Shown: positions 11,890 through 21,950 of the stretch, piece by piece
Position numbering within the stretch: the first letter of the stretch is position 1
Layout: each line of letters starts with the position of its first letter
Source: Lepidonotus clava
Lineage: Eukaryota; Annelida; Polychaeta; Phyllodocida; Polynoidae
Length of the DNA stretch: 64,000 nucleotides
NCBI GenBank assembly: GCA_936440205.1
Contig: OW387148.1
Span: 3,924,637-3,988,636, forward strand
Direction of reading: 5' to 3'
Program-made: the position numbers and the translations under genes
Notes under the pieces: model-generated
Seen by the model: only the letters and a program-made list of their open reading frames with translations
What the model was told of the DNA's origin: nothing
The model's database searches: none

Positions 11890-11921
<32 letters not shown>
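11890..11921. repeat. (TA)n microsatellite
   Basis: About 16 uninterrupted TA dinucleotides. Confidence 0.95.
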
Positions 11922-11922
<1 letters not shown>

Positions 11923-12266
11923 CAAAGTTATATATGACAGTTATTAGACATCTTTAATAATATCATGGAGGCTAATACCAAATGACTTGAATTGCAATTG
12001 CCATTGAATTGCAAATGCTGAAGGAGATATATGTAATTCCTATAGTCAAAGCCGAAAAACATTGCGCCTCCTTCTTTAATATCATCATTTTTTAACTATT
12101 TACTACCGTGGTGCAGTGGATTGAACGAGGTACTTTTAGTTATATGAATCTTTTCCCGAAATTGTCGCATGGAACCATACATCCTATGTGTACATACATG
12201 TGTATGAAACCTTTCCAATGATATATAACATGTCTACACTGAACCCTAATGTCCTCTACCGATTTC

Positions 12267-12407
12267 AGGAATCTACAGCAAAATAGGCAAGTGGAATATA
12301 GGCTTTAAAGCCAACCTCATGCCCTACATCCTGAAAGGCAATGGCCATACACACGGGCAGTCCCTGACCAACTTCTTCATGCCATATTTAACTTTCGCAT
12401 TTTAAAC
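12267..12407 (+). other. Exon-like open segment after a splice acceptor, unrecognised
   Basis: After CTCTACCGATTTCAG the plus strand stays open to a TAA near 12405, reading for example KWNIGFKANLMPYILKGNG and GQSLTNFFMPYL. It could be a terminal exon. However, the word GTGGAATATAGGCTTTAA (about 12289-12306) recurs in inverted orientation at about 6420-6440, which points to dispersed repeat content. I do not recognise a family. Confidence 0.15.
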
Positions 12408-12594
12408 ACAAAACCTAACTTTTCCAATGGTTCTACTTCTTCTGAGGTCTCCAGAGACCCACGTGTACACTTTGCCGGTTTCTTTAGGGCGTTTTTCCCG
12501 TGTTTCCTCACTCTTTTTGCTCCATTGATCGAGCAGAAATTAGTTGATTGCAAATATTGGCGCGCTTGGTGGGGCTTAATTCATCATGTTTAAC

Positions 12595-12734
12595 CCCTTC
12601 ACAGAGCGCGTGTCAGAGGGGCAGGGGGTGGCGGGGCCGCTGCTGTCTCCGCGGTCGGGGTGCTGTATGACAGGTTGTCACAAGGCCTGACGGGCCCCAT
12701 GTATCCGGGCTACACTACCCGCCGCACCACCCAC
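12595..12734 (+). other. G/C-rich exon-like patch
   Basis: A local G/C-rich island in AT-rich surroundings begins just after CCCCTTCACAG, an acceptor-like site. One frame is open for about 45 codons to a TGA, ending in LYDRLSQGLTGPMYPGYTTR and a few more residues. Third positions are G/C-rich. It could be a terminal host exon or simply a small CpG-rich patch. No family is recognised. Confidence 0.22.
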
Positions 12735-13823
12735 CCAGCCTGAAACACTCGGTCAGACCTCACGTCAGACCAGTGAACACCCAGAGTTAGTAGGCCACCC
12801 AAGCCTAATGTCTTTCGGGTCACTGCCTTTCCAGTCCATTATATAGTTTTGCCGTCCCTTTGAACTCTTCCAGGTTTAAAAGAAAGCGACTAACATACTC
12901 CTAACGGCCTAGACCCAGAGTACACATCATGCCTCTATTGAACTGTCATTATGAACGTATTTTGAGGATAATCTTGAAAGAATAATTTGAACTATAGTAG
13001 GTTAATTATCCGTTAATGTTAGGTTTACTTTATTAGTTGATTTGTCTGTGGATAATAACTAGCTCCTATAGCAGTCTCCGTCTTCTTCGACTGCTGTTGT
13101 CAAATACATAATAATAGTTCCGTATTATGTAAGACATAACACTAGTGTGAAAGGATGTTCTTTATTTATTCCTGTGTTATTGTACTTCAATGACAAGATC
13201 TCAATTGACAATTAACAGCTCCAAGGATGGAATCAGTCTATCAGCTTCTATTCCAATTCCAGGACTAAGCTTCTAGAACTCAACCTTTCCAGGATATGTT
13301 ACTCACAACAATGTTCAGCTTACTCTGACTGAATGCCGGCCACTAAAGCCCTTATATATGATGGTACAATACACATCATAACCTTGACTCCTCCTTACTC
13401 TAAGGCTTTTGACAAGGAGTTATAGCTAAGGCGTGCGCTGGTGTAAACACTACGCTAAGCTAACAGAGTATGGACTGACCACTCGCATCAGTAAAAATCA
13501 TCTCTGCATGTTTTTAAACAATTTTGGAAACGTTGATGATTATGTTGACAAACTGATTGAGTTGTATTGTGAGATGGTTGGGAACGTTTGAACAATGTGA
13601 ATAGAGTAAAGAAAGAGGAACAACAAATTAAGTCAGATTGACTGCACAACAATATGTGATCTTAACATTATAGCTCGACGTGAGTCATCCACTAGATTAA
13701 CATTGTACTTTTAATGTTCAAAATAAAGTACGCTCTCATCTGATACTAATTCGTCTAACTCGGGCAGGCCTTTGATTTGTAGCAGTATAGAGGATGGTTA
13801 TCGGAACGCCAGAGATGCAGCCT
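12735..13823. other. No gene recognised
   Basis: AT-rich sequence without supported features. Confidence 0.5.
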
Positions 13824-13904
13824 CTTAGACGTACTATCGGTCGTTACAATACTCGGTTGAAAACTTCGAAATGGAAAAAGTACATGAATGATACAATTAA
13901 TGTA
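13824..13904 (+). repeat. Dispersed repeat, copy 1 (also at 17816-17898)
   Basis: About 80 bp starting CTTAGACGTAC and containing ATCGGTCGTTACAATACTCG and AAAAAGTAC. It is repeated in the same orientation near 17.8 kb at roughly 85-90 percent identity. This is a small dispersed repeat of unknown origin. Confidence 0.7.
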
Positions 13905-13957
13905 TGTTTATATTGGCTAAAACACTCGAAGCTTGAAACGAGAGAAGCTACAGATAA

Positions 13958-14134
13958 GGGGCCATCCATAAATGATGTCACGGACAAGGGGGTGGGTGGG
14001 TATATTGAACAGTGTTACACTACCTGAAAATGGCCCTTATTTTCATGTTTAAAATGGTAATTTCAGCATGACAGTGGGGTGGGTGGGTCCTAAAAATACA
14101 CTGGAAAAGTGTGACATCATTTATGGACGGCCCC
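13958..14134. mobile_element. PIF/Harbinger-type MITE, 177 bp, with TAA target duplication
   Basis: Terminal inverted repeats GGGGCCATCCATAAATGATG and, at the right, CATCATTTATGGACGGCCCC (one mismatch) enclose a 177-bp non-coding element. It is flanked on both sides by TAA (13955-13957 and 14135-14137), a 3-bp duplication as used by PIF/Harbinger elements (TWA target). The interior has two GGGGTGGGTGGG-like blocks. Confidence 0.85.
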
Positions 14135-14382
14135 TAATCCTCATTCTTAGACATCGTGGTATAAAGATCCTTAGTTAGCTTGTATTTCCCCAACAACCAT
14201 ATGAACAGACTCCTGGCTCAGGTGGTGATTCTAAAATCAATGAGACATCTCGAACCAGCCAGCTTACAAAGCTAATCCGTGCGGCCAGCCCGACTGTCTG
14301 CACTGTGTTAGGGGTTCAGGGGACGGCTGGGGGAGTCGGTAAAACAAACAGAGGCGGCATGATCAAAGACTGGAGACTAGGT

Positions 14383-14431
14383 GGGGGGGGGGGGGGGGGG
14401 GCTGACTGGGGGAGATGGGGGGGGGGGGGGG
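14383..14431 (+). repeat. G19 and G15 homopolymer runs
   Basis: Nineteen G (14383-14401) and fifteen G (14417-14431) are separated by CTGACTGGGGGAGAT. Such runs are prone to polymerase slippage, so the lengths in an assembly are uncertain. The tract can form G-quadruplexes. Confidence 0.9.
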
Positions 14432-14504
14432 CTGGATACAAAGAGTAAAACGGAGGAAGATCGGTGAACTGGAGAGGGGACAGCCCAGGTAAGGCTAATA
14501 CATT

Positions 14505-14646
14505 AGGGGTGGATACAAGATTTCAAACTGGGTGGAGGGGGGATGTATATGTACTTTTTTCTTGTTCTAGTCCCAAGTCCCAAGGTGTGTCTGTAGGGGG
14601 GAGGGGGGGGGAGGGGTTCAGTACCCCCTAGATCGGCCCCTGCCTA
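14505..14646. mobile_element. Possible degenerate non-autonomous DNA element
   Basis: The left side TAGGGGTGGATAC and the right side GATCGGCCCCTGCCTA are roughly inverted. The interior has G-rich and C-rich ends, like the GGGG-GGAT-ended elements common in animals. The repeats are short and imperfect, so this is tentative. Confidence 0.3.
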
Positions 14647-15438
14647 TATTTGAGTAATGTTATAGCGCTGTTTCGTTATTACATTTCGTCAACGTCATTC
14701 AACCTCAAATGGTGTAATAATATCATATCTTTTTGGCACTGTTTTCAAGTGGGCATGGCATACATTGAGAACAAACAGACTAACTCTGTGTAAAATAAGC
14801 CCATCCCATATTGGGTAGATCCCAGGTTTGGGAAAGATTTGGACAAAGTGACCACATAAGCCACCCTTGTCTCCTAAAGTTAGGGTTACTGAAATGACAA
14901 AGACTTATATTTTGCTATATCCCCAAGTGCTGCTAAAACATTATAAGTTCTTAGATTTTACCAACTGACAGATTTTCAGGTTTTGATGGGTTTTTTTTTT
15001 ATTCACTTTATTTGAAAACTGTACAGCTCAAATATCAAATATCTGGTCTCCCGCTGCATCAGGTTAGTACATTATATTATACAATCGTTTGTTTGGGCGT
15101 AGTGTCATCCTTATACATATTTCTCATTTATGAGAACAAAATATCAATCAACAGAATTCATAGTTACATGATCTGTTATGTGATACCTAATTATAATGAG
15201 ATGAGAATGATGATAATGATATCATAATTTATCAAGTCGTTATGGTTAATTCAGTAATCAATCTAACAACCTTTTAGACTCCTGTAGGCATGAAAGTATC
15301 TGTTCCAGCAACCACAATTTTACTGCCGACATATGCATATTCGTATAATGCCCTACAGAATTTTACTTGACCTCAAGAAAGGAGTCTGTTATAGCCGTTA
15401 TATAACAAAACCAAATCACATTTCACTAATATATCCAC
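14647..15438. other. No gene recognised
   Basis: AT-rich sequence. Part of it may be the 3' untranslated end of the LINE scrap that follows on the minus strand. Confidence 0.4.
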
Positions 15439-15790
15439 CTATATAATATTCAAATAGTTCTGAATTTTAGATTTAAAGGCAGTCATATTTTCAGCATTTC
15501 TAATCTGAGCAGGCAATATATTCCATGTCTTCGGGCCAAAATATCCTACTGATTTTGCAAACCACGTACTCATAGGGATAGGCAAATATAACACAGGTTT
15601 GCCAGGTAGTTTTATTACTGTATTACAGGGAAAAATAGGGTTGGACATTATAGGCTGGGCTGACAGGCTTTAACATTGGTTCCTATAGAGTAAAGGCCAA
15701 TATATAAAGGTGCAGTTTACAAATTTTAGGAGCAGTTTGTCAACCAAATTGCTTTTGTTAATTTTGTATTGTGCAACTGTCTTCACTGCA
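15439..15790 (-). pseudogene. LINE reverse-transcriptase ORF, C-terminal remnant
   Basis: The minus-strand frame at 15439-15648 ends with YFGPKTWNILPAQIRNAENM followed by FKSKIQNYLN. This is the pattern (GPK-WN-LP--IR-----FK--L--YL) at the C-terminus of ORF2 proteins of the Jockey/CR1 group of non-LTR retrotransposons. Upstream to about 15790 further LINE-like sequence is seen only with a stop in the same register, so the remnant is degenerate and heavily 5'-truncated. The catalytic reverse-transcriptase core is absent. It is not the same copy as the LINE at 18-20 kb, whose C-terminus differs. Confidence 0.55.
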
Positions 15791-16159
15791 GAAATTTTGA
15801 GAATATTTCTGGGTAAACTTTATTGTTTGTGCAAACTGGGATGGGCTTATTGAATCATGAAGATGTTTCCCGAGTAAATGACATTTTGATACGATATTGC
15901 GACAAATCATGATAGACCAAAATCATTTGATACACCAAAACCGCAGCAATCTCTTCCTTAGCTTTAATCAAATCGACATAGCACATATACCATTACTATG
16001 TACCAACTAGAACAATACCCAGTTTCCAATATTGGTTGAAGCTATCAATGTGGATACAATCACAAGTTGTACCGTCTGCCCTTTCAATCATCTGCACCCG
16101 TCTGCGCCGTGTCTTCATTTCTTGATTACAAATAAAGTTTGAAGGTCAAGAGACTTTTA
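15791..16159. other. No gene recognised
   Basis: AT-rich sequence without a supported feature. Earlier GST exons would be expected here if the next feature were an intact gene, and I see none. Confidence 0.4.
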
Positions 16160-16228
16160 ACCCCATTTACCCCGCCGGCCATTTCAACAATGCCGTTCGG
16201 CCAGCTCCCCGTCCATCGGGTAAGTGGA
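16160..16228 (+). pseudogene. Sigma-class glutathione S-transferase-like exon fragment
   Basis: The plus-strand frame reads PPAISTMPFGQLPV, then HRVSG, before a stop. Sigma-class glutathione S-transferases and the related haematopoietic prostaglandin D synthases have a conserved segment in the N-terminal thioredoxin-like domain that reads approximately WP-(I/M)KSTMPFGQLPVLEVDG. The PFGQLPV core carries the cis-proline and lines the glutathione site. The match here is about a dozen residues. The stop follows where the family continues with the next helix. A donor-like GGGTAAGT at 16219/16220 means it could alternatively be an exon spliced within the motif. About 70 bp later another frame reads GADDYSQC, loosely like the linker before the family's helical domain. 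No complete GST is present. I read it as a decayed fragment or an isolated exon of a host gene. Confidence 0.45.
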
Positions 16229-17395
16229 TAATAGCATCAGTGACCTCCATCTAAATCTCTATTACTAGCCAAATCAGATCGACGAAGCGGGGAGGGTGCA
16301 GGGGGCGGACGATTACAGCCAGTGCGCTGAGGTCGCCACCACTCCGGGAAATCAAACTTTATCAAATTTCCAATTGTTAGCTTTAATCTTGTTCATTTGG
16401 TTGACCGATTCAACAACGTTAATTTCACTACGTGAACTTGGCTTATCTCAATGTCGCAGCAGTTTTCAAGTTGGCTACAAAAACACCAAACATATTTCAG
16501 GAGAAGAAAAAAAGAAGGAAAAAGGCTGAAATAAATCATTTCCCATATATTTAGAATGCTTCTACGAGTTAGTATGAATAATGATGGTCGCAATTCTAAC
16601 AGCCGATGGGGAACGTACTTTCTGGGCCTCAGGTCTTTTATTGCCATCCCTCCGAGAATAAATCTTTATGAAATCATCAGCCCTGTCGTCCTTGAACGCC
16701 ACTATTCCTCCACACTTGATGACACTGTCAGTTCTGTCTCAGTTTTTTGCTCCTCTGTAGAGTCTGTTCCTTCTGCCATGTGGAATAGAATGCAGGTTTC
16801 ACTGCCAATGTGCACCTTCCAGGCTAGCATGCAACGTTATTATAGCATGGCAGTGAACCTTTAGTTTAGTTCTGTTTTGGTTCTTGATACAATTATTTTG
16901 ATGGATCCATAATGTTGTTGGAGCCTACCATTGTACTGTGATATTATTGTAAAAACCTCCTTCTTTCATTATACTAGCATATAAAGTTATAACAGCATTC
17001 GATTGTAGTAATGTCTCAACTTCACTCAGATGTAATTTTGTGATAAGTTTTGGTCAGTTTCAATCTCACAGAAAATAAAAAAGCTGTTTTGTGAAAATTG
17101 AACAAGGAACACATTGCAATTGGCAAAACAGGTATGTTCCCACAACATGCCCGTTACATCGTGGTTTTTCTACGTTGGAAGGACCTGGGTGGAGAGGTCA
17201 TTGAGGGATGACATGTAGTCTAAATCTGATGTCAATGCAATTCAACAATAGTTTGGATATGTTTGAATTTATCTATGAGACTTCAACTTCAAAATATTTA
17301 AATACTTCGTTCGTTCTTCATAAAATTTTAGAGATCCATGCTATTTGCTACTGCTTATAGAGGCGATGTTATGTGAATTGACTGAAGTGTATATG
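16229..17395. other. No intact gene recognised
   Basis: The frame 16556-16864 (plus, 102 codons) ends in SAMWNRMQVSLPMCTFQASM, which weakly resembles the LWN-LP---R----F ending of LINE ORF2 proteins, but the match is too poor to call. The remainder is AT-rich with no supported feature. Confidence 0.35.
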
Positions 17396-17658
17396 ACAAT
17401 TAATAATGGAGTAAGTAGTATATAGAAATCGGAACTTGAAGAGGGTCGAGTTGGTTTCATGATAAACTTAACATGATCACATATATTTGTCCAGTTAGAC
17501 ACACAACATTTTAATAGTCGGCCTATATGGAAATGGGGGTTGCTATGTACACAGTTTATCTTATACAAGCGACTTTGTGTACATACCAATAATACTATGA
17601 GCAATAGCAAATAAAAATTATTGCATTGGCTTTTATTGATTATAAATGTAATGAGAAA
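17396..17658 (+). repeat. Direct repeat, copy 1 (263 bp)
   Basis: The 263-bp segment starting ACAATTAATAATGGAG recurs at 17891-18153 without indels and with about a dozen substitutions (roughly 95 percent identity), at an offset of 495 bp. The open frames on the minus strand in both copies are parallel shadows of this duplication, and their shared peptide has no recognised motif. Confidence 0.9.
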
Positions 17659-17739
17659 CTTTTAAATCTTCAACATTTCAAGATTAGAGACCAGACTGAT
17701 CAGTCTTGTGAAAACCTAAAACTCCAGTTTAAACCCTAT

Positions 17740-17810
17740 GTCACATATCAAAACTATCAGAGACCCAACTCAACTCAGGTGTTTAGTTGAGTTCAGTCTC
17801 TATATGTGAC
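17740..17810. repeat. Short imperfect hairpin between the direct repeats
   Basis: GTCACATAT (17740-17748) pairs with ATATGTGAC (17802-17810). Within it, AACTCAACT pairs with AGTTGAGTT, giving a broken stem around GAGAC/GTCTC blocks. It may be the end of a small inverted-repeat element. Confidence 0.5.
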
Positions 17811-17815
17811 CAGGC

Positions 17816-17898
17816 CTTTAGACGTACCATCGGTCGTTACAATACTCGGTTGAAAACTTTGAAACAGAAAAAGTACTATACTGGAATGACACAATTAA
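17816..17898 (+). repeat. Dispersed repeat, copy 2 (also at 13824-13904)
   Basis: Second copy of the roughly 80-bp repeat containing ATCGGTCGTTACAATACTCG. Here it runs directly into the second copy of the 263-bp direct repeat. Confidence 0.7.
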
Positions 17899-18153
17899 TA
17901 ATGGAGTAAGTAGTATATAGAAATTGGAACTTGAAGAGGGTCGAGTTGGTTTCATGATAAACTTAACATGATCACATATATTTGCCCTGTTAGACACGCA
18001 ACATTTTAGTAGTCGGCCTATATGGAAATGGGGGTTGCTATGTACACAGTTTATCTTATACAAGCGACTTTGTGTACAAACCAATTATGATATGAGCAAT
18101 AGCGAATACAAATTATTGCATTGGCTTTTATTGATTAGAAATGTAATGAGAAA
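17891..18153 (+). repeat. Direct repeat, copy 2 (263 bp)
   Basis: Partner of 17396-17658 at an offset of exactly 495 bp, colinear without gaps. The segment in front of it differs from that in front of copy 1, so only the 263-bp block was duplicated, or one flank was replaced. Confidence 0.9.
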
Positions 18154-18280
18154 GTCCTAGAAATGACAATATGTGATGAAATGGTCAAAATACAACAAAA
18201 GAAACTAAGGTACAAAAAAGGTCTATCAAAATTCTAAATATCGTATCAATTCATAATTAAACCAAACATTCTGTCACGTT

Positions 18281-20240
18281 CTTTTTTTTTTCTTTTTTTT
18301 GGAATTCATTTGTTTATTCAGACATAAAAAAAGTTACAAACTTGTTTCCATTTTACATCTGAGATGCCCATGATATTAATATACCAAGGACCAATATAAT
18401 ATTACATATAACCATGTAAACATGAACTCATTTTATATAAATCTCATTAAAATATCAATAATATCACAATCATTCATTTGTAAATTGTTTCAATTTAAAT
18501 ACTGGTATAAAAAACCTAAATGGTCTAATAGTAAGTTTAATATATATAACAATACAATTTCCAAGCTAAATTGCTTAATGAACCATGTTAGTTATATAAT
18601 AACCAATTAAAGGACATACAATTATTGCACATTAACCTAGTAAATTTGCAATCTATTCAACAACCAATTTTTCCTATTTTCTTTGAACAATTCAATAGAA
18701 TTAATATTTCTAACATCAGCTGCTAAATCATTCCATAACATAGCACCTCTGTACATAACATTTAATTTAGATTTCTCATTATTTGGTTTATATAATTTGA
18801 ATACATTTCCCATATTTCTTCTTGTATTGACTATGCTTTCAGCCAATAATTCCTCTTGGGTCTGTAGATTATACATAAAATTTACAATGTGTGCATCTCT
18901 CCTGTCAGCAAGTTTAGAAACTTTTACATCATTACATAATACATTCTTATCAACTTTAATAATTGAGTTATCGCAAATACATAACCTCTATAAAATAGTT
19001 TTGAAATCTTATTCAAATTTGTCATTTTGAGGTTCCCGAATATATAATGTCACCATATTCCAAAAGAGGCAATATCATGCTCTTAAAAACAAGTATACTG
19101 GCTCCTTTAGTAATATATTTCCTAATTTTTGAAAAGATATACAATTTGTGTGATAAATGCTGACAAAGTTCAGTAATATGTCTATTAAAATTCAGGTTCT
19201 CATCTAGGGTAAAACCTAAATATTTATAAGAACACACTCTTTCTAAGATGGTTTCGCCCATATATAATTCAAGATGTAAATTTTTACTAATATTAACAAA
19301 CTTTTTCATGCCATAAATACAAAATTTAGTTTTCTTACAATTCATTGACAATTTGTTTTTGTTACACCACAATAATATTCTGTTCAGGTCCTCTTGAATA
19401 TGATTTAAAGCTATGTTAAAATCGTCTGAAACAATATATATAACTGTATCATCCGCATATAAGGAAATTTTTGAATTCTTTATACAATTCCCTATACCAT
19501 TAATGTAAATCAAAAATAAAAGAGAACACTTCCTTGAGGTATACCACATTTAGTAATACTAAAATCTGAGGTAACATCATTAGTTTTAGTACATTGTTGC
19601 CTCTGTGAGAGGTAATCCATTAACCATTTCAAAATCATCTCATTTACACCAACTTTTTTAAGTTTTTTAATCAGGATTCGATGATCAACAGTGTCAAATG
19701 CCTTCTTCATATCCAAATACACAGCTAATGTGAATTGATTATTATTACAGCCTGTATAAATGTCATTCAGGAAGAAAGCAGTTGTGTAAACTGTGGATCT
19801 CTTTGGTCTGAAACCACCTTGCTTATTATTTAAAATATGATTTTCCTCAAGATGATTATAATCTATTATGAACAATTTTTTCAATTAGTGTTGAGGTAAG
19901 TGGAAGATTAGAGACTGGTCTAAAATTATTTACCTGCGATTTATCACCAGTTTTTGGAAGTGGAGTCACCTTGGCAATTTTCCAGTCCACAGGAATATGA
20001 CCTTGTTCAAAAGAGCAATTAAAAAGAGAACAAACTTTTCCAGGAATAGCTAAAAAAGCATCTCTTATTATTTCTGCACTAATATCTTCTATGCAGGATG
20101 CCTTGTTGATATTTATATTTTTACAAATATCAATTATCACATCTACTGTGGTTTTAATATCCCCTAATTTATTATCACAGATTTCACCATCAAAAGTTCA
20201 TTCATCAGTTGGATCTTTAGCCAAATTAATTCTGCGACGT
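18281..20240 (-). mobile_element. 5'-truncated non-LTR retrotransposon (LINE), Jockey/CR1 group
   Basis: The minus strand carries the reverse-transcriptase part of ORF2, a 3' untranslated region of about 330 bp (18301-18636) and a poly(A)-like tail, seen on the plus strand as two long T runs separated by a C at about 18281-18300. The 5' end fades out near 20240. The endonuclease domain and ORF1 are missing, so this is a typical 5'-truncated insertion made by target-primed reverse transcription. An A-tail distinguishes it from CR1/L2 elements, which usually end in short microsatellite motifs, but I do not assign a family below the Jockey/CR1 group. Target-site duplications were not identified. 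Confidence 0.85.
18637..20140 (-). pseudogene. LINE ORF2 reverse transcriptase, frameshifted
   Basis: In transcript order the hallmark reverse-transcriptase motifs all appear. NFRPVSNLPL lies near 19.9 kb. QGGFRPKRST, AVYLDMKKAFDTVDH and CGIPQGSVL lie in 19510-19884. The catalytic LYADDTVIY lies near 19.45 kb. The C-terminal YRGAMLWNDLAADVRN and FKENRKNWLL lie in 18637-18876. These sit in at least four reading frames: 19856-20140, 19510-19884, 19022-19549 and the last part up to about 18970. The frame changes are near 19870, just after GIPQGSVL near 19530, and between about 18960 and 19030. Upstream of 20140 coding similarity continues to about 20230 with an in-frame stop. The enzyme would have copied the element RNA at a nicked target, but this copy cannot encode it. 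Confidence 0.88.
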
Positions 20241-20548
20241 TATCAGAACATTCTGTGACATGACATCCTTGTCTAGGTGTCTATCTTCCAAGATTTTACA
20301 GATCCCTTGGCCGGCCCTTTCTAAAGGTATCAGATCTTTACGAGGGACGGCGGCTACTCTCTTTAATACCATACGGTCTCTGCATGTGACCGGACCTTTC
20401 TATGGAGGAGGACAGGGAGGGAGGAGGGCCTACCGTCCCCCACCTCCCCACTTTCATCTGACAGCCTGGCCAAGGCGCCCCTAAATGAAGATCAACGGTT
20501 TAAAAGCTTTCTAATCCCACCTATAACGAGGCTGACTATCGGCCCGTC
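20241..20548. other. No gene recognised
   Basis: Short G/C-rich unique sequence upstream of the promoter-like motif cluster. The proline-rich plus frame at 20260-20484 has no recognisable domain. Confidence 0.4.
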
Positions 20549-20581
20549 TGCGCATGCGCTTATATCAATTACCATGGCAAC
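20549..20581. promoter_or_regulatory. Promoter-like cluster: NRF1 site and RFX X-box
   Basis: TGCGCATGCGC at 20549-20559 is a perfect palindromic NRF1 consensus. ATTACCATGGCAAC at 20568-20581 differs at one base from the palindromic RFX X-box GTTACCATGGCAAC. The two are nine bases apart in a locally CpG-rich stretch (20540-20640). In animals NRF1 sites mark constitutive promoters and X-boxes mark cilium-related and other RFX targets. No coding start that I can identify lies next to it on either side. Confidence 0.5.
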
Positions 20582-21568
20582 GGCGCCGCGTGCGATACCC
20601 TCCTCGCTTAATGCCAGAATCTGCCTCGAGGGGGCGCAAGGGTGTACTTCAGGATTAATATAATTTAGCTGTAGGGAAATGTTGGCAATTGTATTAATCT
20701 GAACGGAGATGTTCCAGAAATTTAACTGAAAAAGATGCAATTGCAGCTTTACATTTGCAAAGTCGCTTTGAATTCAGAATTAGATTGCTTATTTTGGCAT
20801 GGTCGGTACGTATAGTGCGAGTGAAAATATTCCTTCGCGGATATTGTTTGGGCAGGAGATACCCAAGGAAAGTCGAGCCGAGTGCAAGGAGGGATAAAAA
20901 CCAAGGTTTAAGTGGTGCGGGAGCGACTCGCCCTATACGGTTACATGCACTTGTCACACATTTCCTGTCGTTTCCTTCTGTGCCCAACCCGTGCAGCTTT
21001 CTATGGATTTCACGCCCTACTAAAACCACACACAAAAATCAGTATATTTGACAGGCAACCTTCTTCGCGCATGCATGAGATTGTATTTTTAAGTTCTGCT
21101 ACATTGGTGGCGGTACTGCTTTTTTTTCTGGGCGATGAGCCTGGGCTGGAGGTCGCCTAGTGCAGCTGTCACCTTTTAACTTTGATCTAATGGTGTACTT
21201 GGCAGGGGCCGAGCAGCTCGGGATGAGGCGAGCAGGCCTTACCTATACTGCTGAGTGGTTTCAGTGTACGAGAGCAGCTCAATGCACTTTTAAGGCCAGT
21301 CCTCAGCAAGTCCTGCCAAAAACTCACCGATCGGTTTATCTATGGACCGCAAAGCACTGTCCTGTACACACATACAAATTAACATCGTCGTCCCCACAAC
21401 ATTGGGAATAACAACGTTGTCTATATATGCCTTTCATGTCTTGCTTATATCATATTATTATTATGGGATCAAAGCAGAAAAGAGCTTCTGTTAACAATGT
21501 GAAAGTGTACACTATCTTACATAATCATATACCACGTTTTGTTAGTCAGCCGTGGTAGTTTGCTCACA
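20582..21568. other. Region downstream of the NRF1/RFX cluster, no gene identified
   Basis: Overlapping frames on both strands at 20694-21411 have no recognisable domain. If the motif cluster is a promoter, this may be first-exon or first-intron sequence. Confidence 0.35.
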
Positions 21569-21950
21569 CAACATCATAATAGATACATCTTGAACTAAGT
21601 GATTCTAAAGTTATACATTATAATTCTGTCTAAACAGGTAAGAGGCCCTATACTTTTAAGAGTGCAATATCATCTTAAAAGAAACGGCATGAAATTCAAT
21701 AGTCTTGCCTCCGTCAGCCCATCCTTGTCTGTCTCGTTACTAAAAATTATTGCATTTTCAACATCATAATAGATACATCTTGAACTAAGTGATTCTAAAG
21801 TTATATTTTCTAATTCCGTCTAAACAGGTAAGAGGCCCTATACTTTTAAGAGTGCAATATCATCTTAAAAGAAACGGCATGAAATTCAATAGTCTTGCCT
21901 CTGTCAGCCCATCCCTGTCTGTCTGGTTGCTAAAATTATTGCATTTTCAA
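21569..21950 (+). repeat. Tandem duplication, two copies of 190 bp
   Basis: Copy 1 (21569-21758) and copy 2 (21759-21950) both start CAACATCATAATAGATACAT and end ATTATTGCATTTT, with about 95 percent identity at an offset of 190 bp. The junction is at CATTTTCAACATC. The copy-2 frame at 21789-21977 is a by-product. Confidence 0.93.

Noticed and set aside
16556-16864. Second LINE C-terminus on the plus strand
   Set aside because: MWNRMQVSLPM is only a weak match to the LWN-LP pattern, and the residues before it show no LINE similarity.
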